A stretch of 64,000 nucleotides of DNA, taken from assembly GCF_036250065.1 (NCBI RefSeq), contig NZ_CP109199.1, positions 1,612,001 to 1,676,000 of the forward strand, given 5' to 3'. Shown piece after piece: positions 9,334 to 17,263 of this stretch. This stretch comes from Micromonospora sp. NBC_01699. GTDB taxonomy: Bacteria; Actinomycetota; Actinomycetes; Mycobacteriales; Micromonosporaceae. The position numbers were made by a program, and so were the translations under genes. Below the pieces are notes generated by a model. The model saw only the letters and a list, made by a program, of their open reading frames with translations, did not search any database and was not told the DNA's origin. How positions within the stretch are numbered: position 1 is the first letter of the stretch; each line of letters begins with the position of its first letter.

Positions 9334-9366
9334 CCCCCCAACCCGAGCGGGAGCTGACATGACCCC
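9316..9366 (+). repeat. direct repeat across the mrpA stop and mrpC start
   Basis: A 22-bp sequence at 9316-9337 recurs with one mismatch at 9345-9366. Each copy contains a ribosome-site-like GAGCGGGA/G and ATGACCCC. The first copy supplies the mrpA stop (9331-9333) and a start at 9330 that opens a 10-residue ORF (9330-9362); the second supplies the mrpC start at 9359. Both junctions have the ATGA overlap typical of translational coupling. Confidence 0.85.
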
Positions 9367-9856
9367 GAACCTGGTCCAGGCGGTGACCGTCGGCGTGCTC
9401 GTCGGCGCCGGCGTCACCCTGCTGCTGGAACGCAGCCTGACCCGGGTGCTGCTTGGGGTGATCATGCTCGGCAACGGGGTCAACCTGATGATTCTGCTCG
9501 GCGGCCGGGCCGGCGCCGCGCCGATCGTCGGCGTCACGGCGGAGGCCGACATGAGCGACCCGCTGCCCCAGGCGATGGTGCTCACCGCGATCGTCATCAC
9601 CCTCGGCATCACCGCGTTCCTGCTCGCCGTCGGCTACCGGAGCTGGCAGTTGTTCGGCCACGACGAGGTACAGGACGACCTCGAAGACCAGCGGATCATG
9701 GTGCTCGCCGAACGGGACGAGGTGACCCGCGGCGACGAGCAGGCTGACGAGCACACCGACGACGGCGACGACCCGGAACAGGTGCCGGGTCCGGCCGGCC
9801 CGTTCACCCGCCCGGACGGTGGGACGGCTCGCGGCGGTCGGGGCGGTGCCGGATGA
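9359..9856 (+). CDS. mrpC: Na+/H+ antiporter subunit C (MrpC, NuoK-like)
   Basis: A 165-residue protein. The first 105 residues contain three hydrophobic helices resembling NuoK/MrpC, including LLGVIMLGNGVNLMILLGG and DPLPQAMVLTAIVI, the conserved segment of this family. The last 55 residues are a charged Asp/Glu/Gly-rich tail beyond the usual 110-120-residue domain, probably cytoplasmic. It is coupled to its neighbours by ATGA overlaps on both sides. Confidence 0.95.
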   Translation: MTPNLVQAVTVGVLVGAGVTLLLERSLTRVLLGVIMLGNGVNLMILLGGRAGAAPIVGVTAEADMSDPLPQAMVLTAIVITLGITAFLLAVGYRSWQLFGHDEVQDDLEDQRIMVLAERDEVTRGDEQADEHTDDGDDPEQVPGPAGPFTRPDGGTARGGRGGAG

Positions 9857-11358
9857 GGTACCTGGTCCCGCTGCCCGTCGTGATCCCGCTGCTGGCGGCC
9901 GCGTTGACGCTGGTGCTGGCCCGGTACCCGGTCGTCCAGCGGCTGGTCAGCGTCGGCGCGCTGACCGGCACCCTCGGCGTCGCGGTCGCGCTGCTGGTGC
10001 AGGCGAGCCGGGAGGGCCCGCTGGTCGTCTACGTCGGCGGCTGGCCGGCACCGGTCGGCATCGTGCTGGTCGCCGATCAGCTCTCGGCGTTGATGCTGGT
10101 CGTCTCCGCCGCGGTGACCCTGTGCGTGCTGCTCTACTCGATCGGCGAGGGCCGGGCGGACGGTTCGGACGCCACGCCGGTGACCATCTACCACCCCACC
10201 TATCTGGTGCTGACCGCGGGCGTGACCAACGCGTTCCTCTCCGGCGACCTGTTCAACCTGTTCGTGGGCTTCGAGATGCTGCTCGCCGCGAGCTACGTGC
10301 TCATCACCCTGAGCGGCACCGGGGTACGGATCCGCGGCGGTACGACGTACGTGGTGGTCAGCCTGCTCTCCTCGATGATCTTCCTCAGTGCGATCGGGCT
10401 GATCTACGCGGCCACCGGCACGCTCAACCTGGCCCAACTCGCCGGCCGGCTCGACGCGCTGCCGCCGCAACTCCGGCTGGTCCTGCACCTGATGCTGCTG
10501 CTGGCCTTCGGCATCAAGGCGGCGGTCTTCCCACTGTCGGCCTGGCTGCCGGACAGCTACCCGACCGCACCGGCACCGGTCACCGCGGTCTTCGCTGGCC
10601 TGCTCACCAAGGTCGGCGTGTACGCCATCATCCGTACCGAGACGCTGCTCTTCCCCGGTGGTCAGGTCGACAACCTGCTGCTGATCGTCGCGCTGCTCAC
10701 CATGGTGATCGGCATTCTCGGCGCGGTCGCCCAGTCCGACATCAAACGGCTGCTGTCGTTCACCCTGCTCAGCCACATCGGCTACATGATCTTCGGGGTG
10801 GCGCTGACCTCGCTGGCCGGACTCTCCGGGGCGATCTTCTACGTGGTGCACCACATCACCGTGCAGACCACCCTGTTCCTCGCCACCGGGCTGGTCGAAC
10901 GCCGGGGCGGCAGCACCAACCTGGACCGGCTCGGCGGGCTGGCCCGGGTGGCGCCGCTGCTCGGCATCCTGTTCCTCGTACCCGCGCTCAACCTGGCCGG
11001 CATCCCGCCGTTCTCCGGGTTCCTCGGCAAGCTCGGCCTGCTCCAGGCCGGGGTGGCCCAGGGCGGGGCGCTGCCCTGGCTGCTTGTCATCGGCGGCACC
11101 GTGACCAGCCTGCTCACCCTCTACGCCACCATGAAGGTCTGGAACCTGGCCTTCTGGCGGGCACCGAAGCTGGCCGACCCGCACGCCCCACCCGGACTCT
11201 CCCCGATCATGGTCGGCGCCACCCTCGCCCTGGTCGCCCTCGGGATCGGGCTGACCGTGGTCGCCGGGCCGCTCTACCAACTCAGCGGCGACGCCGCCGA
11301 GGACCTGCGCCAACGTACGCCGTACGTGGAGGCCGTCTTCCCGGTGGGCCAGCCGTGA
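9853..11358 (+). CDS. mrpD: Na+/H+ antiporter subunit D (MrpD, NuoM/N-like)
   Basis: A 501-residue polytopic protein of the proton-translocating NuoL/M/N family. Diagnostic segments are DLFNLFVGFEMLLAASYVL near residue 135, KAAVFPLSAWLPDSYPTAP near 220 and SDIKRLLSFTLLSHIGYM near 300, which hold the conserved Glu, Lys and His/Lys positions of the antiporter subunits. Length is normal for MrpD. The ATG overlaps the mrpC stop by four bases and the TGA overlaps the GTG of mrpE. Confidence 0.95.
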   Translation: MRYLVPLPVVIPLLAAALTLVLARYPVVQRLVSVGALTGTLGVAVALLVQASREGPLVVYVGGWPAPVGIVLVADQLSALMLVVSAAVTLCVLLYSIGEGRADGSDATPVTIYHPTYLVLTAGVTNAFLSGDLFNLFVGFEMLLAASYVLITLSGTGVRIRGGTTYVVVSLLSSMIFLSAIGLIYAATGTLNLAQLAGRLDALPPQLRLVLHLMLLLAFGIKAAVFPLSAWLPDSYPTAPAPVTAVFAGLLTKVGVYAIIRTETLLFPGGQVDNLLLIVALLTMVIGILGAVAQSDIKRLLSFTLLSHIGYMIFGVALTSLAGLSGAIFYVVHHITVQTTLFLATGLVERRGGSTNLDRLGGLARVAPLLGILFLVPALNLAGIPPFSGFLGKLGLLQAGVAQGGALPWLLVIGGTVTSLLTLYATMKVWNLAFWRAPKLADPHAPPGLSPIMVGATLALVALGIGLTVVAGPLYQLSGDAAEDLRQRTPYVEAVFPVGQP

Positions 11359-12029
11359 CCGGGCCGTCGCCGGCCACCACCAGCCGACCCGTGACGAGCC
11401 GGGGACGGTGGCGCGACCAGCTGGTCACCGTGATCTGGCTGGTGCTGGTCTGGAACCTGCTCTGGGGCGAGTTCACCTGGGGCAACGTGCTCGGCGGAAC
11501 GCTGGTCGCGCTGCTGGTCCTGGTCTTCTTCCCGCTGCCGAGGGTGACCTTCGACGGCCGGATCCGGCCGCTGGGGCTGCTCCGGTTCGCCGCCCGGTTC
11601 GTCGCCGAACTGGTCACCGCGAGCGTGCAGGTGGCCTGGATCGCGCTGCGCCCGGACGGCGTACGGCACAGCGCGATCATCGCCGTACCGCTGCGGGTGC
11701 GCTCGGACCTGAACCTGACCCTGACCGCCGAGGCGCTGTCGCTGGTCCCCGGCACGCTCATCGTCGAGGCGGTACGCGACACCGGCACGCTCTACGTGCA
11801 CGTGCTCGACGTACGCGGCCCCGCCGACGTGGACCGGGCCCGACGGGACGTCCTCGCGGTCGAGGAGCGGATCGTCCGGGCCACCGGTTCCGCCGCCGAA
11901 CTGCGCCTGCTCGCCGGACCCGGCCCGTCCGCGTCCGACCAGCCCCCGTCCCCCGCCGACGGGCCGCCGTCGTCCACCACCGACGGGTCGCCCCCGTCCA
12001 CCCGTACCGACGAAGGAGCATCCGAATGA
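11355..12029 (+). CDS. mrpE: Na+/H+ antiporter subunit E (MrpE)
   Basis: 224 residues from a GTG start at 11355 that overlaps the mrpD stop as GTGA. The first 60 residues form two hydrophobic helices (VIWLVLVWNLLWGEFTWGN). The central segment with SLVPGTLIVE and LYVHVLDV is the conserved MrpE core. The C-terminal 40 residues are a Ser/Pro/Asp-rich low-complexity tail (SDQPPSPADGPPSS) not found in compact homologues. A longer frame is open upstream inside mrpD, but coupling and family length favour this start. Confidence 0.93.
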   Translation: MTGPSPATTSRPVTSRGRWRDQLVTVIWLVLVWNLLWGEFTWGNVLGGTLVALLVLVFFPLPRVTFDGRIRPLGLLRFAARFVAELVTASVQVAWIALRPDGVRHSAIIAVPLRVRSDLNLTLTAEALSLVPGTLIVEAVRDTGTLYVHVLDVRGPADVDRARRDVLAVEERIVRATGSAAELRLLAGPGPSASDQPPSPADGPPSSTTDGSPPSTRTDEGASE

Positions 12030-12286
12030 ACGTCGTGATCGTGATCGTCACCGCGCTGCTGTCGGTGGCGGCGCTGCTGGCCCTGTACCGCATCGTCCGT
12101 GGTCCGTCCCTGCTGGACCGGGTCGTCGCCACCGACCTGCTGCTGGCCGTCCTGGTCGGCGCGGTCGGCACCGAGGCGGCGGTCAACCGGCACGCCACCA
12201 CGCTGCCGATCCTGGTGGTGCTCGCCATCCTGGGCTTCGTCGCCTCGGTGGGCATCGTCCGGTTCGCCGCCCGGGAGGACTCGTGA
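12026..12286 (+). CDS. mrpF: Na+/H+ antiporter subunit F (MrpF)
   Basis: An 86-residue protein with three hydrophobic helices and the conserved MrpF motif GPSLLDRVVATDLL near residues 26-39. AAGGAG lies about 8 nt before the ATG, which overlaps the mrpE stop (ATGA). Length is normal for the family. Confidence 0.95.
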   Translation: MNVVIVIVTALLSVAALLALYRIVRGPSLLDRVVATDLLLAVLVGAVGTEAAVNRHATTLPILVVLAILGFVASVGIVRFAAREDS

Positions 12287-12633
12287 CCGGCGTCGCCGAC
12301 CTGCTCTCGGCCGGCTTCCTGATCGCCGGTGCGCTGCTCAGTCTCGCCGCCGGCATCGGCGTGGTGCGTTTTCCCGACGTGCTCTCCCGGATGCACGCGG
12401 CGACCAAGCCACAGATCCTCGGGCTGCTGCTGATCCTGATCGGGGTGGGACTGCGGCTGCGTACCGGGGCGGACATCGCGACCCTGGTCCTGGTCGGGGT
12501 GTTCCAGCTGGCGACCGCGCCGGTGGCCGCGCAGATGGTCGGGCGGGCCGCGTACCGCGACCGCCGGCACCGTCCCGACCTGCTGGTGGTGGACGAGCTC
12601 GCCGACCTGTCCGGGACCGGACCGGAACGTTGA
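12283..12633 (+). CDS. mrpG: Na+/H+ antiporter subunit G (MrpG)
   Basis: 116 residues, GTG start overlapping the mrpF stop. Contains the MrpG signature GVVRFPDVLSRMHAATK near residues 25-41, followed by two hydrophobic helices. It closes the operon; a hairpin 100 bp downstream is the likely terminator. Confidence 0.95.
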   Translation: MTGVADLLSAGFLIAGALLSLAAGIGVVRFPDVLSRMHAATKPQILGLLLILIGVGLRLRTGADIATLVLVGVFQLATAPVAAQMVGRAAYRDRRHRPDLLVVDELADLSGTGPER

Positions 12634-12734
12634 GCGGGGCGGGCGGGCCGCGTTCCCGTCCGGGGAACCGGTCCCGGTCGAGGCGGTCGACACGGTGAAG
12701 ATCACCCAGCGCCGAACCTGACCAGAACGGAGAG

Positions 12735-12776
12735 AAGGGCCCCTTCCCGCACAAAACGCCATTACGAGGGGCCCTT
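12735..12776 (+). terminator. AAGGGCCCC/GGGGCCCTT hairpin after the mrp operon
   Basis: Perfect 9-bp arms 12735-12743 and 12768-12776 around a 24-nt loop, without a long T run, as is common in high-GC actinomycetes. Confidence 0.6.
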
Positions 12777-12839
12777 CCGTACTGGTCGGGGTTCGGGACG
12801 GAGTGGCGAGGGTTCGGCCGAATCCCCGGTACCTCCGGA

Positions 12840-12949
12840 TAAACTGTCGGCATGATCGACTCCTCTGCCCAGGAGGGCAGTAGTAGCCAGCCGGGTACGA
12901 CCCGGCGCCCCTGCAACCGACCGACGAACCGGGGAGCCCTGAGCCCTCC
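12840..12949 (+). promoter_or_regulatory. candidate promoter and structured 5' leader of the CNNM pair
   Basis: A TAAACT box at 12840-12845 could be a -10 element. The following 100 nt can form two exclusive structures. One is the hairpin CTGCCC-AGGA-GGGCAG (12865-12880). The other is a long-range stem GGAGGGC (12872-12878) with GCCCTCC (12943-12949) immediately before the GTG. Inside it lie the hairpin GCCGGGT/ACCCGGC (12890-12906) and CCCC (12908-12911), which can pair with the GGGG of the only ribosome-site candidate (12931-12936). No known riboswitch family could be assigned by eye. Confidence 0.4.
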
Positions 12950-14323
12950 GTGTTGATCGCGATCGGCCTCCTTCTGATCATCGTGCTCACGGCCGCGACG
13001 GGTTACTTCGTGGCCCAGGAGTTCGGCTACGTCGCCGTCGACCGCGGCAAACTCAAACAACTCGCCGACGACGGCGATCCCGCCGCCCAACGCGCCCTGA
13101 AGGTCACCGGACGGCTCTCCTTCATGCTCTCCGGCGCCCAACTCGGCATCACCCTGACCGCCCTGCTCGTCGGGTACGTCGCCGAGCCGTTCCTCGGCGA
13201 CGGCCTCGCCGACCTGTTCGGCGTGGCCGGGGTGCCCGAGGGCATCACCATGCCGCTGTCCATCGCGCTGTCGCTGGTCATCGCGACCGTCGTGCAGATG
13301 GTGCTCGGCGAACTGGCACCGAAGAACCTCGCCATCGCCCGCGCCGAGATGCTGGCGATGAAACTCAGCCGGTCGACCCTGATCTACCTGACCGTGGCCG
13401 CCCCGGTGATCCGCCTCTTCGACGCCGCCGCCACCCGGCTGCTGCGCCGGGTCGGCATCGAACCGATCGAGGAACTGCCCAGCGGCGCCACCCCGGAGGA
13501 CCTGGAACAGATCATCGCCGAGTCGCGCGAGGAGGGGCAGCTCGACATCGCCATGTCCACCCTGCTCGACCGGGGGCTCGACTTCCGGCAGCTCACCGCC
13601 GCCGAGGCGATGGTGCCACGGGTGGCGGTGCACACCGTGCAGGCCGACGATCCGGTGAGCCGGCTGGTGGAACTGCTCGACACCGGCCACTCCCGCTTTC
13701 CCGTACGCGGGACCGAGGGCGTGGACGACGTGATCGGGGTCGCCGGCATCGCCGACGTACTCGGGGTGCCGCCGGAGCGGCGGTCGATCGTACGGGTCGC
13801 CGAGGTCGCCGTACCCCCGTTGCTTGTGCCCACGACCTTGCCGCTGCCGACGGTGCTGGACCGGCTGCGGGCCGGGCACCGCCAACTCGCCTGCGTGGTC
13901 GACGAGTACGGCGGGTTCGCCGGGGTGATCACGCTGGAGGACATCGCCGAGGAACTGGTCGGCCCGATCCGGGACGAGGACGACCCGCCCGAGCCGACCC
14001 CGATCCGGCAGCCGGACGGCTCCTGGGTGGTGCCCGCCCGCTGGCGGATCGACGAGGTCGCCGACAGCACCGGCATCGCGCTGCCCGAGGCACCCGAGTA
14101 CGACACCCTGTCCGGGCTCGTCATGCGCGAGCTGGGCCGGGTGCCGGAGGTCGGCGACCGGCTGGAGATCAACCTCTCGGCCGAGTCCGAACTTCCCCGG
14201 CCGCACCCGAAGGCCCTGGTCGAGGTGCTCGCGGTGGACCGGCACGTCGCCGACTCGGTCCGGCTCGCCCTGGTCGGCCAGAACGCGGGCGCCGGGTCCG
14301 AACACCCCGAGGTGACCGCATGA
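12950..14323 (+). CDS. CNNM/CorC-family (HlyC/CorC) membrane protein with CBS domains
   Basis: 457 residues, GTG start. Architecture: DUF21/CNNM membrane domain (residues 1-200, with LSGAQLGITLTALLVGYVAEP and VLGELAPKNLAIARAE), a CBS pair (about 210-340, with CVVDEYGGFAGVITLEDIAEEL), then a CorC_HlyC domain (about 350-440). CNNM relatives are linked to Mg2+/Co2+ efflux or homeostasis; the older name hemolysin is misleading. It overlaps the next gene by ATGA, so the pair is cotranslated. Expression may be governed by the foldable leader directly upstream. Confidence 0.9.
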   Translation: MLIAIGLLLIIVLTAATGYFVAQEFGYVAVDRGKLKQLADDGDPAAQRALKVTGRLSFMLSGAQLGITLTALLVGYVAEPFLGDGLADLFGVAGVPEGITMPLSIALSLVIATVVQMVLGELAPKNLAIARAEMLAMKLSRSTLIYLTVAAPVIRLFDAAATRLLRRVGIEPIEELPSGATPEDLEQIIAESREEGQLDIAMSTLLDRGLDFRQLTAAEAMVPRVAVHTVQADDPVSRLVELLDTGHSRFPVRGTEGVDDVIGVAGIADVLGVPPERRSIVRVAEVAVPPLLVPTTLPLPTVLDRLRAGHRQLACVVDEYGGFAGVITLEDIAEELVGPIRDEDDPPEPTPIRQPDGSWVVPARWRIDEVADSTGIALPEAPEYDTLSGLVMRELGRVPEVGDRLEINLSAESELPRPHPKALVEVLAVDRHVADSVRLALVGQNAGAGSEHPEVTA

Positions 14324-15384
14324 GTACGACCTGGGCGCTGCTCGTCTCGCTGCTCCTGCTCGCCCTGAACGGCTTCTTCGTGGCGGCCGAGTTCGCCCTG
14401 GTGGCGAGCAAGCGGTACCGGCTGGAACAGGCCGCCGCCAACGGTGGCCGGGCGGCCAAGGCGGCCCTGGACGGGGTACGCGAACTCGGCCTGATGCTGG
14501 CCGGCGCGCAGCTCGGCATCACCGTCTGCACGCTGGGGCTCGGTGCCCTCGCCGAACCCGCGATCGAACACCTGGCCAGCCCGGTGCTGCACGCGGTCGG
14601 GCTGCCCGAGGCGGCCAGTCACGTGATCGCCCTGCTGTTCGCGCTGCTGCTGGTGACGTTCCTGCACCTGGTCGTCGGCGAGATGGCCCCCAAGTCCTGG
14701 GCGATCACCGACGCCGAACGCTCGGCGGTGCTGCTGGCACTGCCGTTCCGGGCCTTCGCCCGGGTGGCCCGGCCGCTGCTCACCGCGCTCAACGGCCTGG
14801 CCAACGTGATCCTGCGACTGGTCAACGTACGACCGCAGGACCAGTTGGCCCAGGCACACGGCCCGGAGGAGCTGCGGATGCTGCTGGAACAGTCCGCCGA
14901 GCACGGGCTGCTCGCCGCCGACCAGCAGCAGTTGCTGACCAGCATGCTGGAGTTGCAGGGCACCACGGTGGCCGACGTGATGGAGCCGGTGGAGACGATC
15001 ATCTCGGTCCACCGGGAGGACACCGCCGACCGGATCGAGGCGGTGAGCCGGGACAGCGGCCGGTCCCGGCTGGCCGTGCTGGAGGGCGCCGGCACCGTGG
15101 CCGGCATGGTGCACGTACGCGAGGCCGTACGGGCCACCACGGCGGGCCGTACGGCCACCGCGGAGGAGCTGATGACCCCGGTGTTCAGCCTGGCCGCGAC
15201 CGCCACGGTCACCGAGGCGGTGGCCGCGATGCGGGCCCGCCAGGCACAGCTGGCCCTGGTCACCGACCGGGTCGGGGTCGGCCGGGCGGTCGGCTTCGTG
15301 GCCCTGGAGGACCTGCTGGAAGAGGTCATCGGGGAGTTCGACGACGAGACCGACCAGGTTCCGCGCGGGCGTCGACTGCGCTGA
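14320..15384 (+). CDS. second CNNM/CorC-family membrane protein with CBS domains
   Basis: 354 residues with the same DUF21 domain (LAGAQLGITVCTLGLGALAEP, VVGEMAPKSWAITDAE) and CBS pair (EPVETIISVHREDTADRI ... ALEDLLEEVIGEF). It lacks the C-terminal CorC_HlyC domain of its partner. Two adjacent CNNM genes are common in actinobacteria and the products may form heteromers; that is inference. ATGA overlap with the upstream gene. Confidence 0.9.
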   Translation: MSTTWALLVSLLLLALNGFFVAAEFALVASKRYRLEQAAANGGRAAKAALDGVRELGLMLAGAQLGITVCTLGLGALAEPAIEHLASPVLHAVGLPEAASHVIALLFALLLVTFLHLVVGEMAPKSWAITDAERSAVLLALPFRAFARVARPLLTALNGLANVILRLVNVRPQDQLAQAHGPEELRMLLEQSAEHGLLAADQQQLLTSMLELQGTTVADVMEPVETIISVHREDTADRIEAVSRDSGRSRLAVLEGAGTVAGMVHVREAVRATTAGRTATAEELMTPVFSLAATATVTEAVAAMRARQAQLALVTDRVGVGRAVGFVALEDLLEEVIGEFDDETDQVPRGRRLR

Positions 15385-15494
15385 TCCGCAACCCTGGACG
15401 TGAGCCGGGCGGGGTGGTCGAATCGGCCGCCCCGCCCGCTCGCGTTGGGGCAGGATCGGCAGGGCAGGGCCCCAGCGTGGAGGGACGGCCGACG

Positions 15495-16385
15495 GTGCTG
15501 TTCGGCGGAGAGTCACCCGGTACGGGCTTCGCCGTCCGTACCGTGCTGACCAATCCGAGCACCCGGCCGGGGCTCGACCTGCCGGGGCGGGTACGGATGG
15601 TCGGGGGCGAGTTTCCGGTGCCGGTCGGGCACGTGGTGCTCGGACTGGTGACCCGGGTCGAGCCGGCCGACGGGAGCGACGGTTACCTGGAGTTCGAGTT
15701 CGCCCGGGTACGGGTCGCCGGGGCGGTGGTGCTGGAGCCGGGGGAGCGGCGGGACGTCGCGTTCGCCGTACCGATGCCCTGGGAACTTCCGGTGACGGTG
15801 GTGAACGGGCTTCCCCGGCTCAACCTGCCGATGGCGCTGCGGACCGAGGTGGCGCTCGGCCCGGACCTGGACCGGGGCGGCCTGACCGGGGTCTTCGTCC
15901 ATCCGCTGCCGTCCCAGGAGCGGATCATGTCGACCTTCGACAGCCTGGGTTTCACGCTGCGTCAGGTCGGTCTGCAACAGGGCCGGTTGCCGGGGGTGCG
16001 GCAGACCCTGCCGTTTCACCAGAAGATCGGTTACTGGGCGGCGCCGCTCTACGCCGGCCCGTTCACCGAGATCGAGCTGACCTTCCTGGCCGGTCCGCGG
16101 GCGCTGGAGGTGGTCTTCGCGCTGGACCGGCGGCTGGCGCTCGCCGGCGCCAGCCACTACAGCCTGACCCGCTTCCGGGTCCCGCACACCGACGTAGACC
16201 ACCTCAACTGGGTGGAGGTGGTGGACAGCTGGGTCCGGCACGCGGTGGCCCGGCACGCCGCCGTCCGCTCCGGCGCCCGCGAGGGCCCCGCCCTGTCCGA
16301 GTCGGTAAACACCAACCGCCCCCCAGACCTACCCCCCGAGGGCGAAGGCATCACCGGCACCGCCGGCGGCGAGGGCGGCATCTAA
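15495..16385 (+). CDS. Spo0M-family (arrestin-like) protein
   Basis: About 296 residues with two beta-sandwich halves typical of Spo0M: TVLTNPSTRPGLDLPGRV near the start, then LEPGERRDVAFAVPMPWE, and in the second half FDSLGFTLRQVGLQQGR and YYSLTRF-like elements. The Bacillus family member is a sporulation-control protein; the actinomycete role is unclear. GTG at 15495 has GGAGGG about 10 nt upstream; GTG 15477 and an earlier frame from 15414 are alternatives. The last 30 residues are a Pro/Gly/Glu-rich tail. It converges on the exporter gene across a long palindrome. Confidence 0.8.
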   Translation: MLFGGESPGTGFAVRTVLTNPSTRPGLDLPGRVRMVGGEFPVPVGHVVLGLVTRVEPADGSDGYLEFEFARVRVAGAVVLEPGERRDVAFAVPMPWELPVTVVNGLPRLNLPMALRTEVALGPDLDRGGLTGVFVHPLPSQERIMSTFDSLGFTLRQVGLQQGRLPGVRQTLPFHQKIGYWAAPLYAGPFTEIELTFLAGPRALEVVFALDRRLALAGASHYSLTRFRVPHTDVDHLNWVEVVDSWVRHAVARHAAVRSGAREGPALSESVNTNRPPDLPPEGEGITGTAGGEGGI

Positions 16386-16453
16386 CCCCGCCCCCTCCCC
16401 CCCCGCCCCGCCCTCCGCCCCCACCCCGCCCCCTCCCCCCGCCCCCAAGCCGG

Positions 16454-16523
16454 CGATCTTGCAGTTGTGGTGGTGGACAAAAGCCGCGAATGTGTTCTAT
16501 CGGGCGCCACAACTGCAAGATCG
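16454..16523. terminator. 17-bp perfect palindrome between convergent genes (family A)
   Basis: Arms CGATCTTGCAGTTGTGG (16454-16470) and CCACAACTGCAAGATCG (16507-16523) pair perfectly around a 36-nt loop. Flanks are C-rich on the left and GGGGGA-repeat-rich on the right. It lies between the ends of the Spo0M and exporter genes, as expected for a two-way terminator, and belongs to a dispersed family (see 48974 and 56043). Confidence 0.85.
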
Positions 16524-16591
16524 ACGAGGTGATGGGGTGGAGGGGGAGGGGGAGGGGGAGGGGGAGGGAGGGAGGAGGGGGAGGGAGGGGG

Positions 16592-17263
16592 TTAGCCGGC
16601 GGTGGCGGTGGCTAGTTTGAGGCTGAAGCCGAGGAAGAGGACGGCGATGCCGGTGGTTGTGGCGGCGGCCAGGCGGCGGCGTTGGCGGAACTGGGCGGCC
16701 AGGTAGGTGCCGGTGAGGATCAGCACGGTCAGGTAGAGCACGCTGGCGACCTGCGCGATCACCCCGAGCAGCAGGAACGACAGTGCCGGGTAGGGGTAGG
16801 TCGGGTCGACGAACTGGATGAAGAAGGAGATGAAGAACAGGATCGCCTTCGGGTTGAGCAAACTGATCACGGCCGCGCGCCGGAACGGGTTGCGCTCCGG
16901 GGTCGGTCCGGCGCCGTCGATCAGCCGCGGCGTGCCCGGTTCGTTGCGGGTCCGCCAGCGCCGCCAGGCCCCGCGCAGCATGGTCAACCCCACATAACCG
17001 AGGTACGCCGCACCGCCGTACTTGATCACCATGAAGATCGGCGGGTACGCCTTGAGCAGCGACGCCACCCCGGCGGCGGAGAGCACCATCAGTACGGTGT
17101 CGCCGAGGAACACCCCGGCCGCCGCCTGGTAGCCGACGCGTACACCGCGTTTGGCGGCGGTGGAGAGGACGAAGAGCGAGTTCGGTCCGGGCAGCAGCAC
17201 GATGGCGACGGTGCCCAGCACGTAGGTCCAGATGTCGGTGATCCCCAGCACGGGCGTCATCAT
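16592..17263 (-). CDS. LysE/RhtB-family amino-acid exporter, LeuE-like
   Basis: 223 residues with about six hydrophobic segments. The N-terminal LLPGPNSLFVLSTAAKRG is the LysE/RhtB signature; the middle has NPFRRAAVISLLNPKAILFF, the second conserved motif. LeuE and relatives export leucine and other neutral amino acids. Its ATG (17263-17261) overlaps the stop of the upstream fusion gene as ATGA, so the two are translationally coupled. A longer upstream frame would overlap the fusion gene and lacks family similarity. Confidence 0.9.
   Translation of the reverse strand: MMTPVLGITDIWTYVLGTVAIVLLPGPNSLFVLSTAAKRGVRVGYQAAAGVFLGDTVLMVLSAAGVASLLKAYPPIFMVIKYGGAAYLGYVGLTMLRGAWRRWRTRNEPGTPRLIDGAGPTPERNPFRRAAVISLLNPKAILFFISFFIQFVDPTYPYPALSFLLLGVIAQVASVLYLTVLILTGTYLAAQFRQRRRLAAATTTGIAVLFLGFSLKLATATAG

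Noticed and set aside
6475-9612. 1045-codon minus-strand frame opposite mrpA
   Set aside because: Gln/His/Asp-rich composition typical of antisense high-GC frames; mrpA is certain on the other strand.
12860-12950. Mn2+ (yybP-ykoY) or Mg2+ riboswitch
   Set aside because: The GTAGTAG and stem layout are only suggestive; conserved core nucleotides could not be matched by eye, so only a structured leader is claimed.
16530-16590. GGGGGA homopurine tract as quadruplex regulator
   Set aside because: Lies beyond the stop codons of two convergent genes; low-complexity flanks accompany several of the palindromes, so it is treated as part of that context.
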